NCBI RefSeq assembly: GCF_003028855.1 | Contig: NZ_CP028324.1 | Coordinates: forward strand, 4,154,001 to 4,218,000 | DNA from: Pseudoduganella armeniaca | Lineage (GTDB): Bacteria > Pseudomonadota > Gammaproteobacteria > Burkholderiales > Burkholderiaceae_D | Direction of reading: 5' to 3' | Length of the DNA: 64,000 nt | In this document: positions 44,641 through 55,007 of the stretch, one piece after another | Numbering within the stretch: the stretch's first letter is position 1 | Layout of the letters: each line of letters opens with the position of its first letter | Position numbers and translations under genes: made by a program | Notes under the pieces: model-generated | Database searches by the model: none | What the model saw: only the letters and a program-made list of their open reading frames with translations | What the model was told of the DNA's origin: nothing

Positions 44641-47600
44641 GCGTCCTCCCCGTCGATGGGCTGCACGCTGACGTGCTCCTTCAGCCACTGTGCCAGTGGG
44701 CCATACAGCGCCTGCGCCACGCGCGCATGGTCAGGCTCGGCCGCCAGCGCGGCGTAGTCCGGCCACAGGCGCGCCAGGCATTCGTCGCCGCCCTCGCCTT
44801 CCAGGTCGAAGCCGCCGTCATACACGGTGCGGGCGTCGCCGCCCATGACCAGCGCCAGCGCGGTGCGGCAGGCCACCGGCAGCGGGCCGTCCATGCCGCG
44901 GCGCCACCACGTCACCAGCTCCGCCAGCACGGTACGCGCGCTGTCCTGGTCCAGCGGCGGCATTGTCACGACCGCGTCACGCGCCACCAGCAGCCCGGTG
45001 TATGCCGCGCCCTGGGCGCTGGCGGCCAACTGGCGCAGCCAGGTGCCGAGCAGCTTGTCGCCGCGCGGCTGGCCGCCCTTGTCCAGTGCCTTCGACGACA
45101 TCTGCAGCAGCCAGACGGTCTGTTCGCCGTCGCTGCGCAGCTGGTCGATCCAGTCCTCCAGCACGACACCATCCAGCTCCAGGCCGACCGGCAGCTTGGT
45201 GGCCGGATGCGGATAGCGCGCGCGCAGCCGCAGCCAGGCCTGGCGCACCGGCAGCAGCGCCTGCACCAGGGTGTCGCGCACCTTGTCGCCGATCAGGCCG
45301 ATGGGCAGCACGCCCTCGCGCTGCAACCGTTCGGCCCGCGCCAGCAGGCTGGCCAGGGCTTTGTCGGCGTCCTCTTCATCCTCCTCGCCCGCATCGTGCA
45401 GCAGCGCGTCCTCCAGCTGGTAGCGCTGCAGGCCATCCAGGCCGAACGGTTCCTCGTCCTCGCCCACCAGCGCCGATTCGGCGAACACCACGCCCAGGCG
45501 CTGGCGGAAGAAGAAACGCACCGGCTGGCGCAGGAACGCGGCCAGCATGGAGAGCTTCAGGCGGAAGCGCTCGTCGATCTCGAACGGCGCCAGGGTCGGG
45601 CCGTGCTCAGCTCTGGCCTCGTCGACGTGGTGCGCCGCCCGCCATTCGCCGGCATACGTCAGCAGCCCGCCCTGCTCGAAATAGCGCCGCGAGAACGGCT
45701 GCAGCGCGTGCTCGGTGGTGCGTTCCGATAAGTCCGGCAGCTGCCAGCCGGCCTTCAGGTAGTCCATCAATTGCGCCACCAGCACCGAGGGCGGCTGTTC
45801 GCTGTTGTCGCGCACGTTGCGGCCGCACCAGCTGACATACAAGGTGTCGCGCGCGGCCAGCACCGCTTCCAGCATCAGGTAGCGGTCGTCGTCGCGGCGC
45901 GAGCGGTCGCCTGGGCGGCCCATGCCGGGCAGCGCCAGCAGGTCGAAGTCCAGCCGGCTGGCGCGGCGCGGGAAGTCGCCGTCGTTCATGCCCAGCAGGC
46001 ACACCACGCGGAACGGCACCGCGCGCATCGGCATCAGGGTGCAGAAGGTGACGCCGCCGGAGACGAACTGGTGCTCCAGCGACGGCTCGTCCAGCGCGCC
46101 CAGCCAGGCCTCGCGCAGCACCGACAGCGGCACCGGCTCGTCGAAGCCGGCGCCCTCGCAGGTTTCCAGCCAGGCGTTCAGCGTGTCGTTCAGCTGGTTC
46201 AGGGTCAGGCGGTCGGCTTCCTCGCGCGCGTCGAAGAACGCGGCCAGCAGCGCGCGCGCCTGTTCGCCCCATTCGAGCGGGGTGCGCGGCTGCGCCAGCG
46301 CGGCGCGCCAGCCCAGCAACTGCTCGACCAGCTGGGCCAGCGAGCCGGCCAGCGCCGCATCCAGGCCGCCCACCTCGCCATACGGTTCGATGTCGCCGAA
46401 GGCGGCGCCGGTGCCGCTGGCATAGCCCAGCAGCATGCGACGGATGCCGAAGATCCAGGCGTTCTGCTCGCCCGCCGGCCCCAGGCCGAGTCCTTCGCGG
46501 TGACGCCGGTCCAGGCCCCAGCGCACGCCGGCCCCCTCGATCCATTGGCCCAGGATCGGCAGGTCGTCTGGGACCAGGCCGAAGCGCGCGGCGACGGCCG
46601 GCACGTCCAGCAGGTCGCGCACCTCGCTCTGGCGGCAGCGCTGCTGCGGCAGGCGCAGCAGCCATTCCAGCGCCACCAGCAGCGGGTTGACGCTGCGGTC
46701 GTTGACGTCGCCGATCTCGAACGGGATGTGGCGCGCGTCCAGCGCCGTGCGGCCGCGCCGGTACTGGCCGAACACGGCGTGGATGGCGGCGGTGAAGACG
46801 TCGATGTCCGGCACCATCACCACCACGTCGCGCGGGCGCAACGTGGGGTCGGCCCCGAACATCGTCAGCAACTGGTCGTGCAGCACCTCCACCTCGCGCT
46901 GCACGCTGTGGGCGACGTGGAACACGATCGAGCGATCATCCGGCTCCGGCGGCGGGAACGCGTGTTCCGCCAGCGGCAGCAGGTCGCGCACGGCGCCCTG
47001 CAACTGGCGCAGCAAGGTGTCGCCGTCGCCTTCGCTGAACAGGTCCACGCGCAGGTGGTCGCCATCGCCGGCGGCGCTCGATGCTTCGTCGAATTCGTCC
47101 AGCATGCGGATGTAGTCGCGCCCCTGCCGGCCCCAGCTCGCCAGCAGCGGGTGGCTGTGCGCGTGCAGTTCCTCCAGCGGCACGGCGGCCAGGTCCAGGC
47201 CATTCCTCGGTTGCTGGCGCCGGCGCGCCGCGCGCAGCAGGTCGCGGCCGTCGATGATGTCGCCCCAGTAGTAGCGGCAGGGATTGGGCACGGCCACGAT
47301 GACCTGGGTGAAGCGGGCCAGCGCGGCCAGCGCCTGCAAGGTCTGGTACGGCAAGGCCGAGACGCCGAACAGCACCACGCGGCGCGGCAGCGGCGCCACC
47401 GGTTGGGCGCCCTGCTCCACCGCGCGCACGAATTCCGTGTGCACGCTGGCGCGGCCCAGCGCCCGTTCTTCTTCCGGCACGCTGGCGACGATGGCGCGCC
47501 ACAGCGCGGCCTGCCAGCGCTGGCCCTCGGGCAGCGGATAGGCGACGCCGCGCGGGCAGCGCATCTGGTCGCGCCCGGCGGCCCAGTCGGCCAGCCAGTC

Positions 47601-48050
47601 GGCCCGGTACACCTGGTACTGGTCGAACAGGTCGGACAGCCGCTCGGCCAGCTGCAGGCGCCGCTCCGGGTCGCCGTCCGCCAGGAAGTGGCGCAGCGGC
47701 GCGAAGGTGGCATCGGCCAGCAGCGCCGGCAGCAGGCGCATCAGGCGCCACGCCAGCGGCCCCTTGTCGAAGGCGGAGATGCGCGGCACCCGCTCGCGCC
47801 CCAGCATGGCGCGGTAGGCCTGCCACAGGAAGCGCGCCGGCAGCGCCACCCGGGTGGCGGCGCACACGCCCATCTCCTCGGCCATGGCGATCTTCAGCCA
47901 CTCGGCCACGCCGTTCGACTGCACCAGCAGGATGTCGGTTTCCAGCGGGTCGAGCGGGTGGCCGCGCAGCCATTGGAACACGGCGGCACGCAGCTGTTCC
48001 AGCTGGTTGCCGTGCAGGATCAGGAGGCCGGGGGCGATGGGAGAAGTCAT
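44637..48050 (-). CDS. recC: Exodeoxyribonuclease V gamma subunit RecC
   Basis: RecC recognises Chi and holds RecB and RecD together. The 1,137-residue product begins MTSPIAPGLLILHGNQLEQL and has DILLVQSNGVAEWLKIAMAE, ISAFDKGPLAWRLMRLLPAL, ERLSDLFDQYQVYRADWLAD and NDGDFPRRASRLDFDL, all RecC landmarks. A TTG at 48086 could extend it, but the ATG at 48050 matches the family start better. First gene of the recCBD operon. Confidence 0.95.
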   Translation of the reverse strand: MTSPIAPGLLILHGNQLEQLRAAVFQWLRGHPLDPLETDILLVQSNGVAEWLKIAMAEEMGVCAATRVALPARFLWQAYRAMLGRERVPRISAFDKGPLAWRLMRLLPALLADATFAPLRHFLADGDPERRLQLAERLSDLFDQYQVYRADWLADWAAGRDQMRCPRGVAYPLPEGQRWQAALWRAIVASVPEEERALGRASVHTEFVRAVEQGAQPVAPLPRRVVLFGVSALPYQTLQALAALARFTQVIVAVPNPCRYYWGDIIDGRDLLRAARRRQQPRNGLDLAAVPLEELHAHSHPLLASWGRQGRDYIRMLDEFDEASSAAGDGDHLRVDLFSEGDGDTLLRQLQGAVRDLLPLAEHAFPPPEPDDRSIVFHVAHSVQREVEVLHDQLLTMFGADPTLRPRDVVVMVPDIDVFTAAIHAVFGQYRRGRTALDARHIPFEIGDVNDRSVNPLLVALEWLLRLPQQRCRQSEVRDLLDVPAVAARFGLVPDDLPILGQWIEGAGVRWGLDRRHREGLGLGPAGEQNAWIFGIRRMLLGYASGTGAAFGDIEPYGEVGGLDAALAGSLAQLVEQLLGWRAALAQPRTPLEWGEQARALLAAFFDAREEADRLTLNQLNDTLNAWLETCEGAGFDEPVPLSVLREAWLGALDEPSLEHQFVSGGVTFCTLMPMRAVPFRVVCLLGMNDGDFPRRASRLDFDLLALPGMGRPGDRSRRDDDRYLMLEAVLAARDTLYVSWCGRNVRDNSEQPPSVLVAQLMDYLKAGWQLPDLSERTTEHALQPFSRRYFEQGGLLTYAGEWRAAHHVDEARAEHGPTLAPFEIDERFRLKLSMLAAFLRQPVRFFFRQRLGVVFAESALVGEDEEPFGLDGLQRYQLEDALLHDAGEEDEEDADKALASLLARAERLQREGVLPIGLIGDKVRDTLVQALLPVRQAWLRLRARYPHPATKLPVGLELDGVVLEDWIDQLRSDGEQTVWLLQMSSKALDKGGQPRGDKLLGTWLRQLAASAQGAAYTGLLVARDAVVTMPPLDQDSARTVLAELVTWWRRGMDGPLPVACRTALALVMGGDARTVYDGGFDLEGEGGDECLARLWPDYAALAAEPDHARVAQALYGPLAQWLKEHVSVQPIDGEDA

Positions 48051-48123
48051 GGAGGAGCGGTAATGCGGCGCGCGACAGCTTTGCAAGTCGCTATTATCGC
48101 TCAGTTGGCGCCAGGGCGCGACT

Positions 48124-51100
48124 TCACTCGGCGGTGCCGGGCAGGTAGGCTTCCAGCTCCTCGTCCACGTACAGTTCCAGCTGGTCCAGCAGCGGGCGCA
48201 TGTGCACGACGATGGCGCGCGCTTCCTCGATGCGGCCGCCCTTGCGCAGCCGCTCCAGCGCCAGGCACAGCTCGGCGAAGCTTTGCGCCCCGACCGCGCG
48301 CGCGGACGACTTGATGCGGTGGCCCAGCTCGGCGAGGCGGGTCACGTCGCCCTGCGCCAGCGCCGCGTCCACCTCGTCCATGCCCTCGCGCGCCGATTCC
48401 AGGAACATCAGCGCGTACTTACGCATCTTTTCCGGCTTGTTGCCGAAGGTCTGGCCCAGCGCCGTGACGTCGAACAGCGGCGCGGCGGCGGCCGCCGGCG
48501 GCAGTGCGCCGGCCGGCAGCGCCGGCGCGGCAGGCGGGGCCACCGGCGCCGTGGTGCTGCGTACGGCCGGCGGCCGGGCGTGGGCGGCGCGCTGGCTCAG
48601 CCACTTCGACAGCACGCCGAACAACAACGCCGGCGCAATCGGCTTGGTGACGAATTCGTCCATGCCGGCCGCCAGGCAGCGCGCCTCGTCCTCGCGGCCG
48701 GCGTTGGCCGTCATCGCGATCACCAGCGTGCCGGACAGGCGCGGGTGGGCGCGGATCTGGCGCGTCGCCTCATAGCCGTCCATGACAGGCATCTGCACGT
48801 CCATCAGCACGCAGTCGAAATCGCCCTTCTGCAGCAGGTCGATGGCCTCGCGGCCGTTGTTGGCGACGACGACGGTGGCGCCGGCATCCTCCAGCAGCTC
48901 CTGGCCGACCTGCTGGCTGAACACATTGTCCTCCACCAGCAGGATGCTGGCCCCGCGCAGCGCGGCCATGGTCTCGTCTTCCAGCGCGGCCGGCGCGGGC
49001 GCGGCCAGCGCCGCGCCACGTTCCAGCCGGGCCGTGAACCAGAACGTGCTGCCGACGCCGGGCGCGCTCTCGACGCCGACGGTACCGCCCATCAGCTCGG
49101 CCAGCTGCTTGCTGATGACGAGGCCCAGGCCGGTGCCGCCGTACTTGCGGGTGGTCGACGCATCGGCCTGGTGGAACGACTGGAACAGCTTGGCCACCTG
49201 CTCGGGTGTCATGCCGATGCCGCGGTCCTGCACCTCGAAGCGCACCAGGATCGCGCTGTCGCGCGTTTCCTCGGCGCGGGCGCGGATGAAGATGCGGCCC
49301 TGCTCGGAAAACTTGATGGCGTTGCTGGTGAAGTTCAACAGCACCTGTTCCAGCCGCAGCGGGTCGCCGCGCAACTGGGCCGGCAGGCCCGGCCAGGTCT
49401 CGAACACCAGCTCCAGGCCGCGCCGGCTGGCCTCTTCGCCCAGCTGGCTGGCGACGTTGGCCAGCAGCGCATCGAGGCTGAAATCGAGCACTTCCAGCTC
49501 CAGCCGGCCCGCCTCGATCTTGGAGAAGTCCAGGATGTGGTTGATGATGCCCAACAGGTGCTGGCCGGAGTGGTAGATCTTCTGCAGGTAGTCGCGCTGG
49601 CGCGGGTCGGTGACGGATTTCAGGGCCAGGTGCGCCATGCCGATCACGCTGTTCATCGGCGTGCGGATCTCGTGGCTCATGTTCGACAGGAAGGCGCTCT
49701 TGGCTTCGCTGGCGGCCTGCGCCTCCTCCTTCAGCCGGTGCAGCTGGGTGACGTCGGTGGAGAGCGCGATGACGGCGCGGCCGCCGTCCAGCTCCACCGG
49801 CGCCTTGACGGTCCACAGGTGCCGCACCGTACCGTCCGCATCCGTGTACTTGCCTTCGCCGAAGCGCTTCATGCCGTCGGCCAGCACCAGCCGGTCCTCC
49901 TGCCAGGCCGCATCCGCCGCGGCGGCCGGCATCAGCTCGCGGTCGCTGCGGCCAACGATGGAATCGGCCGGCCGGCCCATCACCTGGGCCTGGCGCGCGT
50001 TGACGTAGACGTAGCGGCGTTCGGCGTCTTTCATGTAGACGTGGGCATCGACGGTATCGAGCACGCTGTCGAGCAGCCGCCGCTGCTCCTGCGCCTTGCG
50101 CCGCTGCGACGTCAGCATGAACACATAGCTGTAGATCAGCATCGTGCCGATGAAGCCGGTGGCCAGCGCGATGCGTGGCAGGGCCCGGTCGAAGCCGCTG
50201 ATGATGTCCGTCTTGCGGGCGTTGAACTGGGCCTTCCACAGGCTGCCGTTGAAATCGATGGGCAGCACGACGACGAAGTAGTCGTCCAGGTCGCCCGGCA
50301 GCGCCGGCGGCGCTTCCAGCGAGCCGTTGTCGTTGTACAGCAGGCGGTCGTCGCTCTCGATCACGAGGCGCCGCTGCTCCGGCGCCGTATTGCCGTCCGA
50401 GTAGAGGATCATGTGGATCTTGCGGTCGGCCATCTCGTCGATGGCGCCCTGTACCAGCGCCGCCACGGAAAAGCCGATGCCGACCGAGCCCTGGTAGGCC
50501 GCACGCCGGCTGGCGACGTCGTTGACGAGCGCGCCGCGCCGGTACACCGGCAGGCGCATGCCCAGGCCGATGTGCGGCACGGCGCCCTGCACCTTGATGG
50601 GCTGGCCGGACGCGCTGATCTGCCCCGTATCGCGCGACAGCGCTATGGCGCGCTCGATGGCCGGGTTGGCGATGATGTCGACGCCGAACTTGTCCTTCAG
50701 GGGGCCATCGGCTCCAGCCACGTCAGCGGCGCGTAGCTGGGACGCCGGCCCGGCGGGCGGATCGCAAAGCCGGGGTAGCCGGCCGGGTCGAGGCTGGTAT
50801 CGGCACGCACGGCCGCGACAAAGGCGTCGCGCTGGGCATCCGGCACGTGCGGCGCATAGGTGATGGCTTCGATGGCGGGAAAATGCTGGGCCAGCCCGAG
50901 GCTGTTGACGTATTGCTGGAACTGCAGGCGCGACAGGTTGTCGGAGGTCTGGAACAGGGCCACCAGGCCGCGCACCACGTCGGAATACGACTTCACCCGG
51001 GCGGAAATGCTGTACTGGGTGGCGCGGGTGGCGTTATCGAAGCGCTGGCGGCCGTCCTCCTCGACGCTGCGCAGCGCACCGGCGTAGAACGACAGGCCGA

Positions 51101-51185
51101 CCGCCGTCGCCAGCACCAGCCCGATGCCCCACTGCAGGGCACGGCCCAGCGTCGTTGTCGTCCTCAGTTTGTCCGATTTACCCAT
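48124..51185 (-). CDS. CHASE-PAS hybrid histidine kinase with REC and HPt, frame broken once
   Basis: Restored length is 1,020 residues. In order: membrane span (about 19-38), periplasmic CHASE sensor (40-320; HFPAIEAITYAPHVPDAQRD), second span (340-358), PAS (365-480), HisKA with NMSHEIRTPMNSVIG (His about 504), HATPase (RGIGMTPEQV, GTGLGLVISKQL), a receiver (LLVEDNVFSQQ, phospho-Asp about 796 in CVLMDVQMPVMDG) and HPt (ELGHRIKSSARAVG, His about 956). The frame changes at a G5 run (50700-50704); one added base joins PMAPLKDKFGVD. A phosphorelay needs a further regulator not seen here. Confidence 0.88.
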
Positions 51186-51332
51186 CACCGCCGATCTGAA
51201 CAAGTTGCACTACAGCAGGATACTCCGAAAGGCCCCGGCAACCAAGAATCAACGTCGCCTGGCGCGACGGCCGGAACTTCCGCCCCTGCGGTTGGGTCGA
51301 ATAGCACGACAATAGTGTTGCGGGAGGCGGAC

Positions 51333-51815
51333 ATGTGGCGCAAGAGCGGGCTGCAAGGAGGCAGTGCGGAAGGCGGCCGAGCCACGCGGCCGGGGCCGGG
51401 GCCGCGCGGCGGGCGCTGCCGGGGCCTGGCGCTGGCTGGGGTGGCGGCAGGCCTGGCGGGCATGACGGCGCTGCTGGCGCCGTGCCTGGCCGCGGCCGGG
51501 CTCGGTATTGTCGGGGCCGTCGGCGCCGCCTGCCTGGCGGCGATGTTTGCGGTCGTGCTGCTCATTGTCTCCCTGTCCGTGCTGGCGGCCTGTATCGGCT
51601 TGCTCTGGCAGGCCCGGATGGGCGGCGTCGCCCGGGCGACGCCTGCCATATCGCCGAGCGCCGGCCGTGCCGCGGGCCGCTGTGCCGCGCGGTTTGCCGC
51701 ACTGTTTCCTGCGCTGTTTGCTGCATTATTTACCGGTATCCTATCCGTAAGCGCGCGGTATTGGCCGTTCGGGAGGGCGCCGCCGGATCGCGCGCGGCGT
51801 GCCGTGACGGACTGA
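51333..51815 (+). CDS. Small hydrophobic membrane protein
   Basis: ATG 51333 with a GGGAGG box gives 160 residues: basic Gly/Arg-rich start, two or three close membrane segments (about 32-92; GLAGMTALLAPCLAAAGLGI, then MFAVVLLIVSLSVLAACIGL) and an Arg-rich tail. The APC motif and small paired spans faintly recall Mer-type small transporters, but that is not enough for a call. It is divergent from the hybrid kinase, 147 bases away. Confidence 0.5.
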   Translation: MWRKSGLQGGSAEGGRATRPGPGPRGGRCRGLALAGVAAGLAGMTALLAPCLAAAGLGIVGAVGAACLAAMFAVVLLIVSLSVLAACIGLLWQARMGGVARATPAISPSAGRAAGRCAARFAALFPALFAALFTGILSVSARYWPFGRAPPDRARRAVTD

Positions 51816-51919
51816 GCCGCCAGGTGGCTGCTCACGCACGCGTGCAGCGCGTCGATGTACCATGCCGCGTTCGCGTGGCGTTGCCATCGCTTGATCAACC
51901 AGTTCGAGGAGAGGCCGGC

Positions 51920-52681
51920 ATGGCATGGCATGACGCGGGCGCGGGCGCGCCCTACCGAGGCTTGCAGGATACGCCTGCCGGCACCGCGATCGGCAGTGTG
52001 CTGGGCCTGGCGTTGCGCGCGGACGGCTCCAGCGCCGCTGGCCAGCTGCTGACCGTGCCGTTGGCGCAGGCGCTGGCCGGGCGTGGGCTGGCGGGCGACC
52101 GCCATGCCGAGCCCGACTCGCCGCGCCAGGTGCTGCTGGCCGGCACGGCGGCGTATCGGCAGCACGGCCTGGCGCCCCAGACGCTGCGGGAAAACGTGCT
52201 GCTGGACGTCGCGACGGCCACGCTGCCGTCCGGCACCCTGCTGCGGCTGGGCGATACGGCCGTCGTCGGGCTCACCTTCCAGTGTGAGGCGTGCCGCTAC
52301 CTGGATGCGCGCCACCCTGGCATCGCCGGCGCGATCGGCAAGGGTCGTGGCGTGCTGGCGCGGGTGCTGCACGGCGGTCCCGTGCGCGTGAGCGACCCGA
52401 TCGTCCAGCTGCCGGGCAGCGCATGGACATGGTCCGATGACTGGCGCGAGCGGGTCGCGCAGATCCTGGCGCAGGTGCCCGACGGCATGGTGGTCGACTA
52501 CCGGCATCTTGCGCGGCTGGCCGGGGTGCAAGCAGTTTATTGCCGGGCCTTGCCAGGCTTGGCGCGCAGGCTCGGGATGGCGGAGCGGGCCGCGGCGCAC
52601 TATGCACGGCCCGAACTGTCGCGATGGACGGGCGATATGGTGTTCGCTACCCCAGCCGTCTCCCAGACCTTGCCAGCATGA
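51920..52681 (+). CDS. MOSC protein with C-terminal alkyltransferase-like domain
   Basis: Residues about 20-160 form a MOSC domain (AGRGLAGDRHAEPDSPRQVL, LRENVLLD, FQCEACRYLDARHPG), the sulfur-carrying module of Moco-sulfurase C-terminal and YiiM-type proteins; the Cys in CEAC is the candidate reactive residue. Residues about 175-225 resemble the DNA-binding half of O6-methylguanine methyltransferase (VAQILAQVPDGMVVDYRHLA, then VYCRALPGLARRLG), but the PCHR active site is absent. Product 253 residues; GAGGAGA box upstream. Confidence 0.75.
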   Translation: MAWHDAGAGAPYRGLQDTPAGTAIGSVLGLALRADGSSAAGQLLTVPLAQALAGRGLAGDRHAEPDSPRQVLLAGTAAYRQHGLAPQTLRENVLLDVATATLPSGTLLRLGDTAVVGLTFQCEACRYLDARHPGIAGAIGKGRGVLARVLHGGPVRVSDPIVQLPGSAWTWSDDWRERVAQILAQVPDGMVVDYRHLARLAGVQAVYCRALPGLARRLGMAERAAAHYARPELSRWTGDMVFATPAVSQTLPA

Positions 52682-52801
52682 CGGGCCCTGGGTGGCCGCC
52701 CGGCCGTCGCCCGCCCTATCGCGCCAGCGCAAGGCTGGCGGCCGCTGGCGCAGCGACGGGGCCTGTCATGCATTCCCTCGGCTGGCCCACCAGCGCAGAT
52801 T

Positions 52802-52941
52802 CTGCCTGCTATCTCTTGCCTGCGATCCCTTGCCTGCTATCCCTTGCCAGCTGTCTTTTGTCAGCTGTCTTTTGTCAGCTGTCTTTTGCCGGCGATGTTT
52901 TGCCAGCGAGATCTCGCAAGCTGAATCGCGCCAGCTCGATG
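52802..52941 (+). repeat. Degenerate 14-bp tandem repeat array
   Basis: About eight clear units of the form ttgcc-ngc-natc-yy start every 14 bases from 52802 (52816, 52830, 52844, 52858, 52872, 52886, 52900), then fade to 52941. The unit is not a multiple of three, so it is not coding. It lies in the 725-base gap 52682-53406, which otherwise shows no convincing gene; an open frame on the minus strand (52875-53234) has no recognisable features. A GGAGG box at 53395-53399 serves the next gene. Confidence 0.8.
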
Positions 52942-53406
52942 CTTGCCGTTGAGCTACTGTCCCGCTGCGCAGATGCGGCGGGGGCTGCCCCTCTCAAATC
53001 ACCTTGCAAACAGCGCAGCGCGCGGGAATGCTGCGCTGTCACGACCGCCAGCCGGGCATTGGCCCAGTCCAGGCAACTGGATAATGATGTGCCGGCCATG
53101 CGAATGGCGATGAGCATTACTCCCCATTGCAAGCCGCTGCGTAATAAAGCTGAGTAATTGCGCCGGCGGCAAATGCCACCCGACTTTTTAGGCCCTCCTT
53201 GGTCAGGGTATATCCAGGCAAGCACCGCGCGCAAAATGCTTTGCGTCGCTTCGTATATCCCCTCAATGCGATGACCGCCAGCACTTCATTGATGACGGTT
53301 CAAGCTTGATCGACGATATCTCGCGCCGACAGAACAGAACCATGACCAATGCGCCGTACCGGAATCAACGGACGGCTTCTCTTATCAGCTTAAGATTGGA
53401 GGCATC

Positions 53407-53682
53407 ATGAGCGCAATTACCGGACGTACCCTGTCAAAACCAAGTGGCCCGTATTGGTACTGGACCGAGCTTGGCCCGGAACGTGTGAATCTGAATGCGG
53501 GAACGGTCCATCTTCCCCCGGGGCGTTACGAGGCGCTGTGGGATTTCCGCGGCAATAGCGGCGAGAAGCTTGAGTTCGAGCTCGTCGCGGACGACGGCAC
53601 GGTATTGTTGAAGGTGACGCGCACGATACCCGAGGGCGAGCTGGACGACTGGGGCAATCAGTTTTTCACCGTGCGGGCCTGA
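53407..53682 (+). CDS. Unrecognised 91-residue protein, first of a three-gene cassette
   Basis: The product is short and beta-rich: NLNAGTVHLPPGRYEALWDF, EKLEFELVADDGTVLLKVTR, and an end with DDWGNQFFTVRA. No signal peptide or Cys is present. GGAGG lies seven bases before the ATG. It is separated by two bases from the exported protein that follows, so the genes are likely co-transcribed. The stretch has visibly lower G+C than the recCBD region. No function known. Confidence 0.7.
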   Translation: MSAITGRTLSKPSGPYWYWTELGPERVNLNAGTVHLPPGRYEALWDFRGNSGEKLEFELVADDGTVLLKVTRTIPEGELDDWGNQFFTVRA

Positions 53683-53684
53683 TC

Positions 53685-54788
53685 ATGGGAGCGCGCCCCA
53701 GCCACCTGGCGGCCGTCATGGCAGGCGCGGCGATGCTGTCGCCCGCCTGTTTTGGCCAGGCCAGTCCACCCAAGGTCGATCTTCCCGCGGTCGGCTACCG
53801 GGCCGAGGTGAGGTCCGCCGTATCGTCGCCTGGCGCCCAGCTTTCGGCCACGAACGAGAGTTCAAGTGTCTCGCTGAAATTATCCAGCGAGCCCCGCACG
53901 ACGCTTGCCGCCAGCGTGGACCAGGCGGGATTCGCCACCTGGTCGAACTGGAGCGTGAAGGCCGAAGCGCCTCTCAAGAAAGGCGAGCAGCAGCACGATT
54001 TGCTGCACCAGGATGGCTGGGGCAATTCAACATCAATCGGTGTCGATTACATCGTCTTTCTCACGCGCCAGTCAGCCAGAGATAAAGCGGCATCAGAGAA
54101 GTACTGCCAAATTGGCCAAGCGGCCCGCTTCGAAGCAGAAAAACGCCAGCTGCCGGCTGGCACGAGCGAAGCGGATTTAAAACAGAAGATCGAGGCCGAC
54201 GGCTGCCTCGTCGATAATATCCGAAAATATGCTCCGCATTTACTCGAGGCCGTTCGTGCGGCAAATGGCTACCCTCAGGCAGGCGGTTTTCTTCTGGGCG
54301 TTTCGGGGGCGCTGGAATTCAAGAACGCCAAATACTATCTGCCCGACACGTTGGCAAAGCAGGAAGAAAACAAGCGGCCATGGTCGATAGCGCTTACCGC
54401 TGGCTGGAATCCGCAACGTGTCGAAAAACTGCTGCTGCTGTTCCGTGCGGAGCACAAGCGCAGCTATGAGGACGAGGAAGCGGTGACGCGCTGCCCGGTT
54501 GCCGGCACCACGCCCACCGTCGTCTGCGTTACCGGGTCGTTCGGGCCACCCAGCTTCTCGAAGAGTAACGTCGTTTCATTCGAGAGCCGCTACCTGTTCG
54601 ACAAATTTGCCATTGCCGCGATTGTCTCCCGCAATGTCAGCAAGAACGTGACCACGGTCGAAGTCCCGGTCTACCTGTTCGGCAATGACAAGGTGCCCTG
54701 GAACGGCGGCGTGCGGCTGGCCTGGGACAGCAAGGACAAGGACCTCAAGGCCGGCGTCTTCGTCGGCGTGCCATTCAGCTTTTTCTGA
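53685..54788 (+). CDS. Unrecognised exported protein, possible outer-membrane protein
   Basis: The 367-residue product has a signal peptide (to CFGQA), then alternating strands (SSVSLKLSSEPRTTLAASVD, WSIALTAGWNPQRVEKLLLL) and ends in aromatic residues (KAGVFVGVPFSFF), which suggests a barrel or outer-membrane protein. A middle section is helical and charged (AARFEAEKRQLPAGTSEADL). Two Cys pairs (KYCQIG/DGCLVD, RCPVAG/VVCVTG) could form disulfides. It follows the 91-residue gene by two bases. Family not recognised. Confidence 0.68.
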   Translation: MGARPSHLAAVMAGAAMLSPACFGQASPPKVDLPAVGYRAEVRSAVSSPGAQLSATNESSSVSLKLSSEPRTTLAASVDQAGFATWSNWSVKAEAPLKKGEQQHDLLHQDGWGNSTSIGVDYIVFLTRQSARDKAASEKYCQIGQAARFEAEKRQLPAGTSEADLKQKIEADGCLVDNIRKYAPHLLEAVRAANGYPQAGGFLLGVSGALEFKNAKYYLPDTLAKQEENKRPWSIALTAGWNPQRVEKLLLLFRAEHKRSYEDEEAVTRCPVAGTTPTVVCVTGSFGPPSFSKSNVVSFESRYLFDKFAIAAIVSRNVSKNVTTVEVPVYLFGNDKVPWNGGVRLAWDSKDKDLKAGVFVGVPFSFF

Positions 54789-55007
54789 TGTTCTGAAGGT
54801 GTTCGGAAAGCTTGCCGCACCAGCCCGAACGCGCATGGGTGGTGCGGCATGCGGCAGCCGCTTGCCGAGGCGAGTGGCTGGCTGTGCGCGGCACGTCATG
54901 GTCAGCGGTGCCGGCCCGCGGGCCCTGTGCCCTGTCGTAAACGTCCCAGCAGCGCCCTTCTGCGGGCAAGCGGACGCTGCACCACGCTCACCTCAACAGG
55001 AGGCATC

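Noticed and set aside
52875..53234. Transposase-like remnant on the minus strand
   Set aside because: No motif or terminal repeats; it overlaps the 14-bp repeat array.
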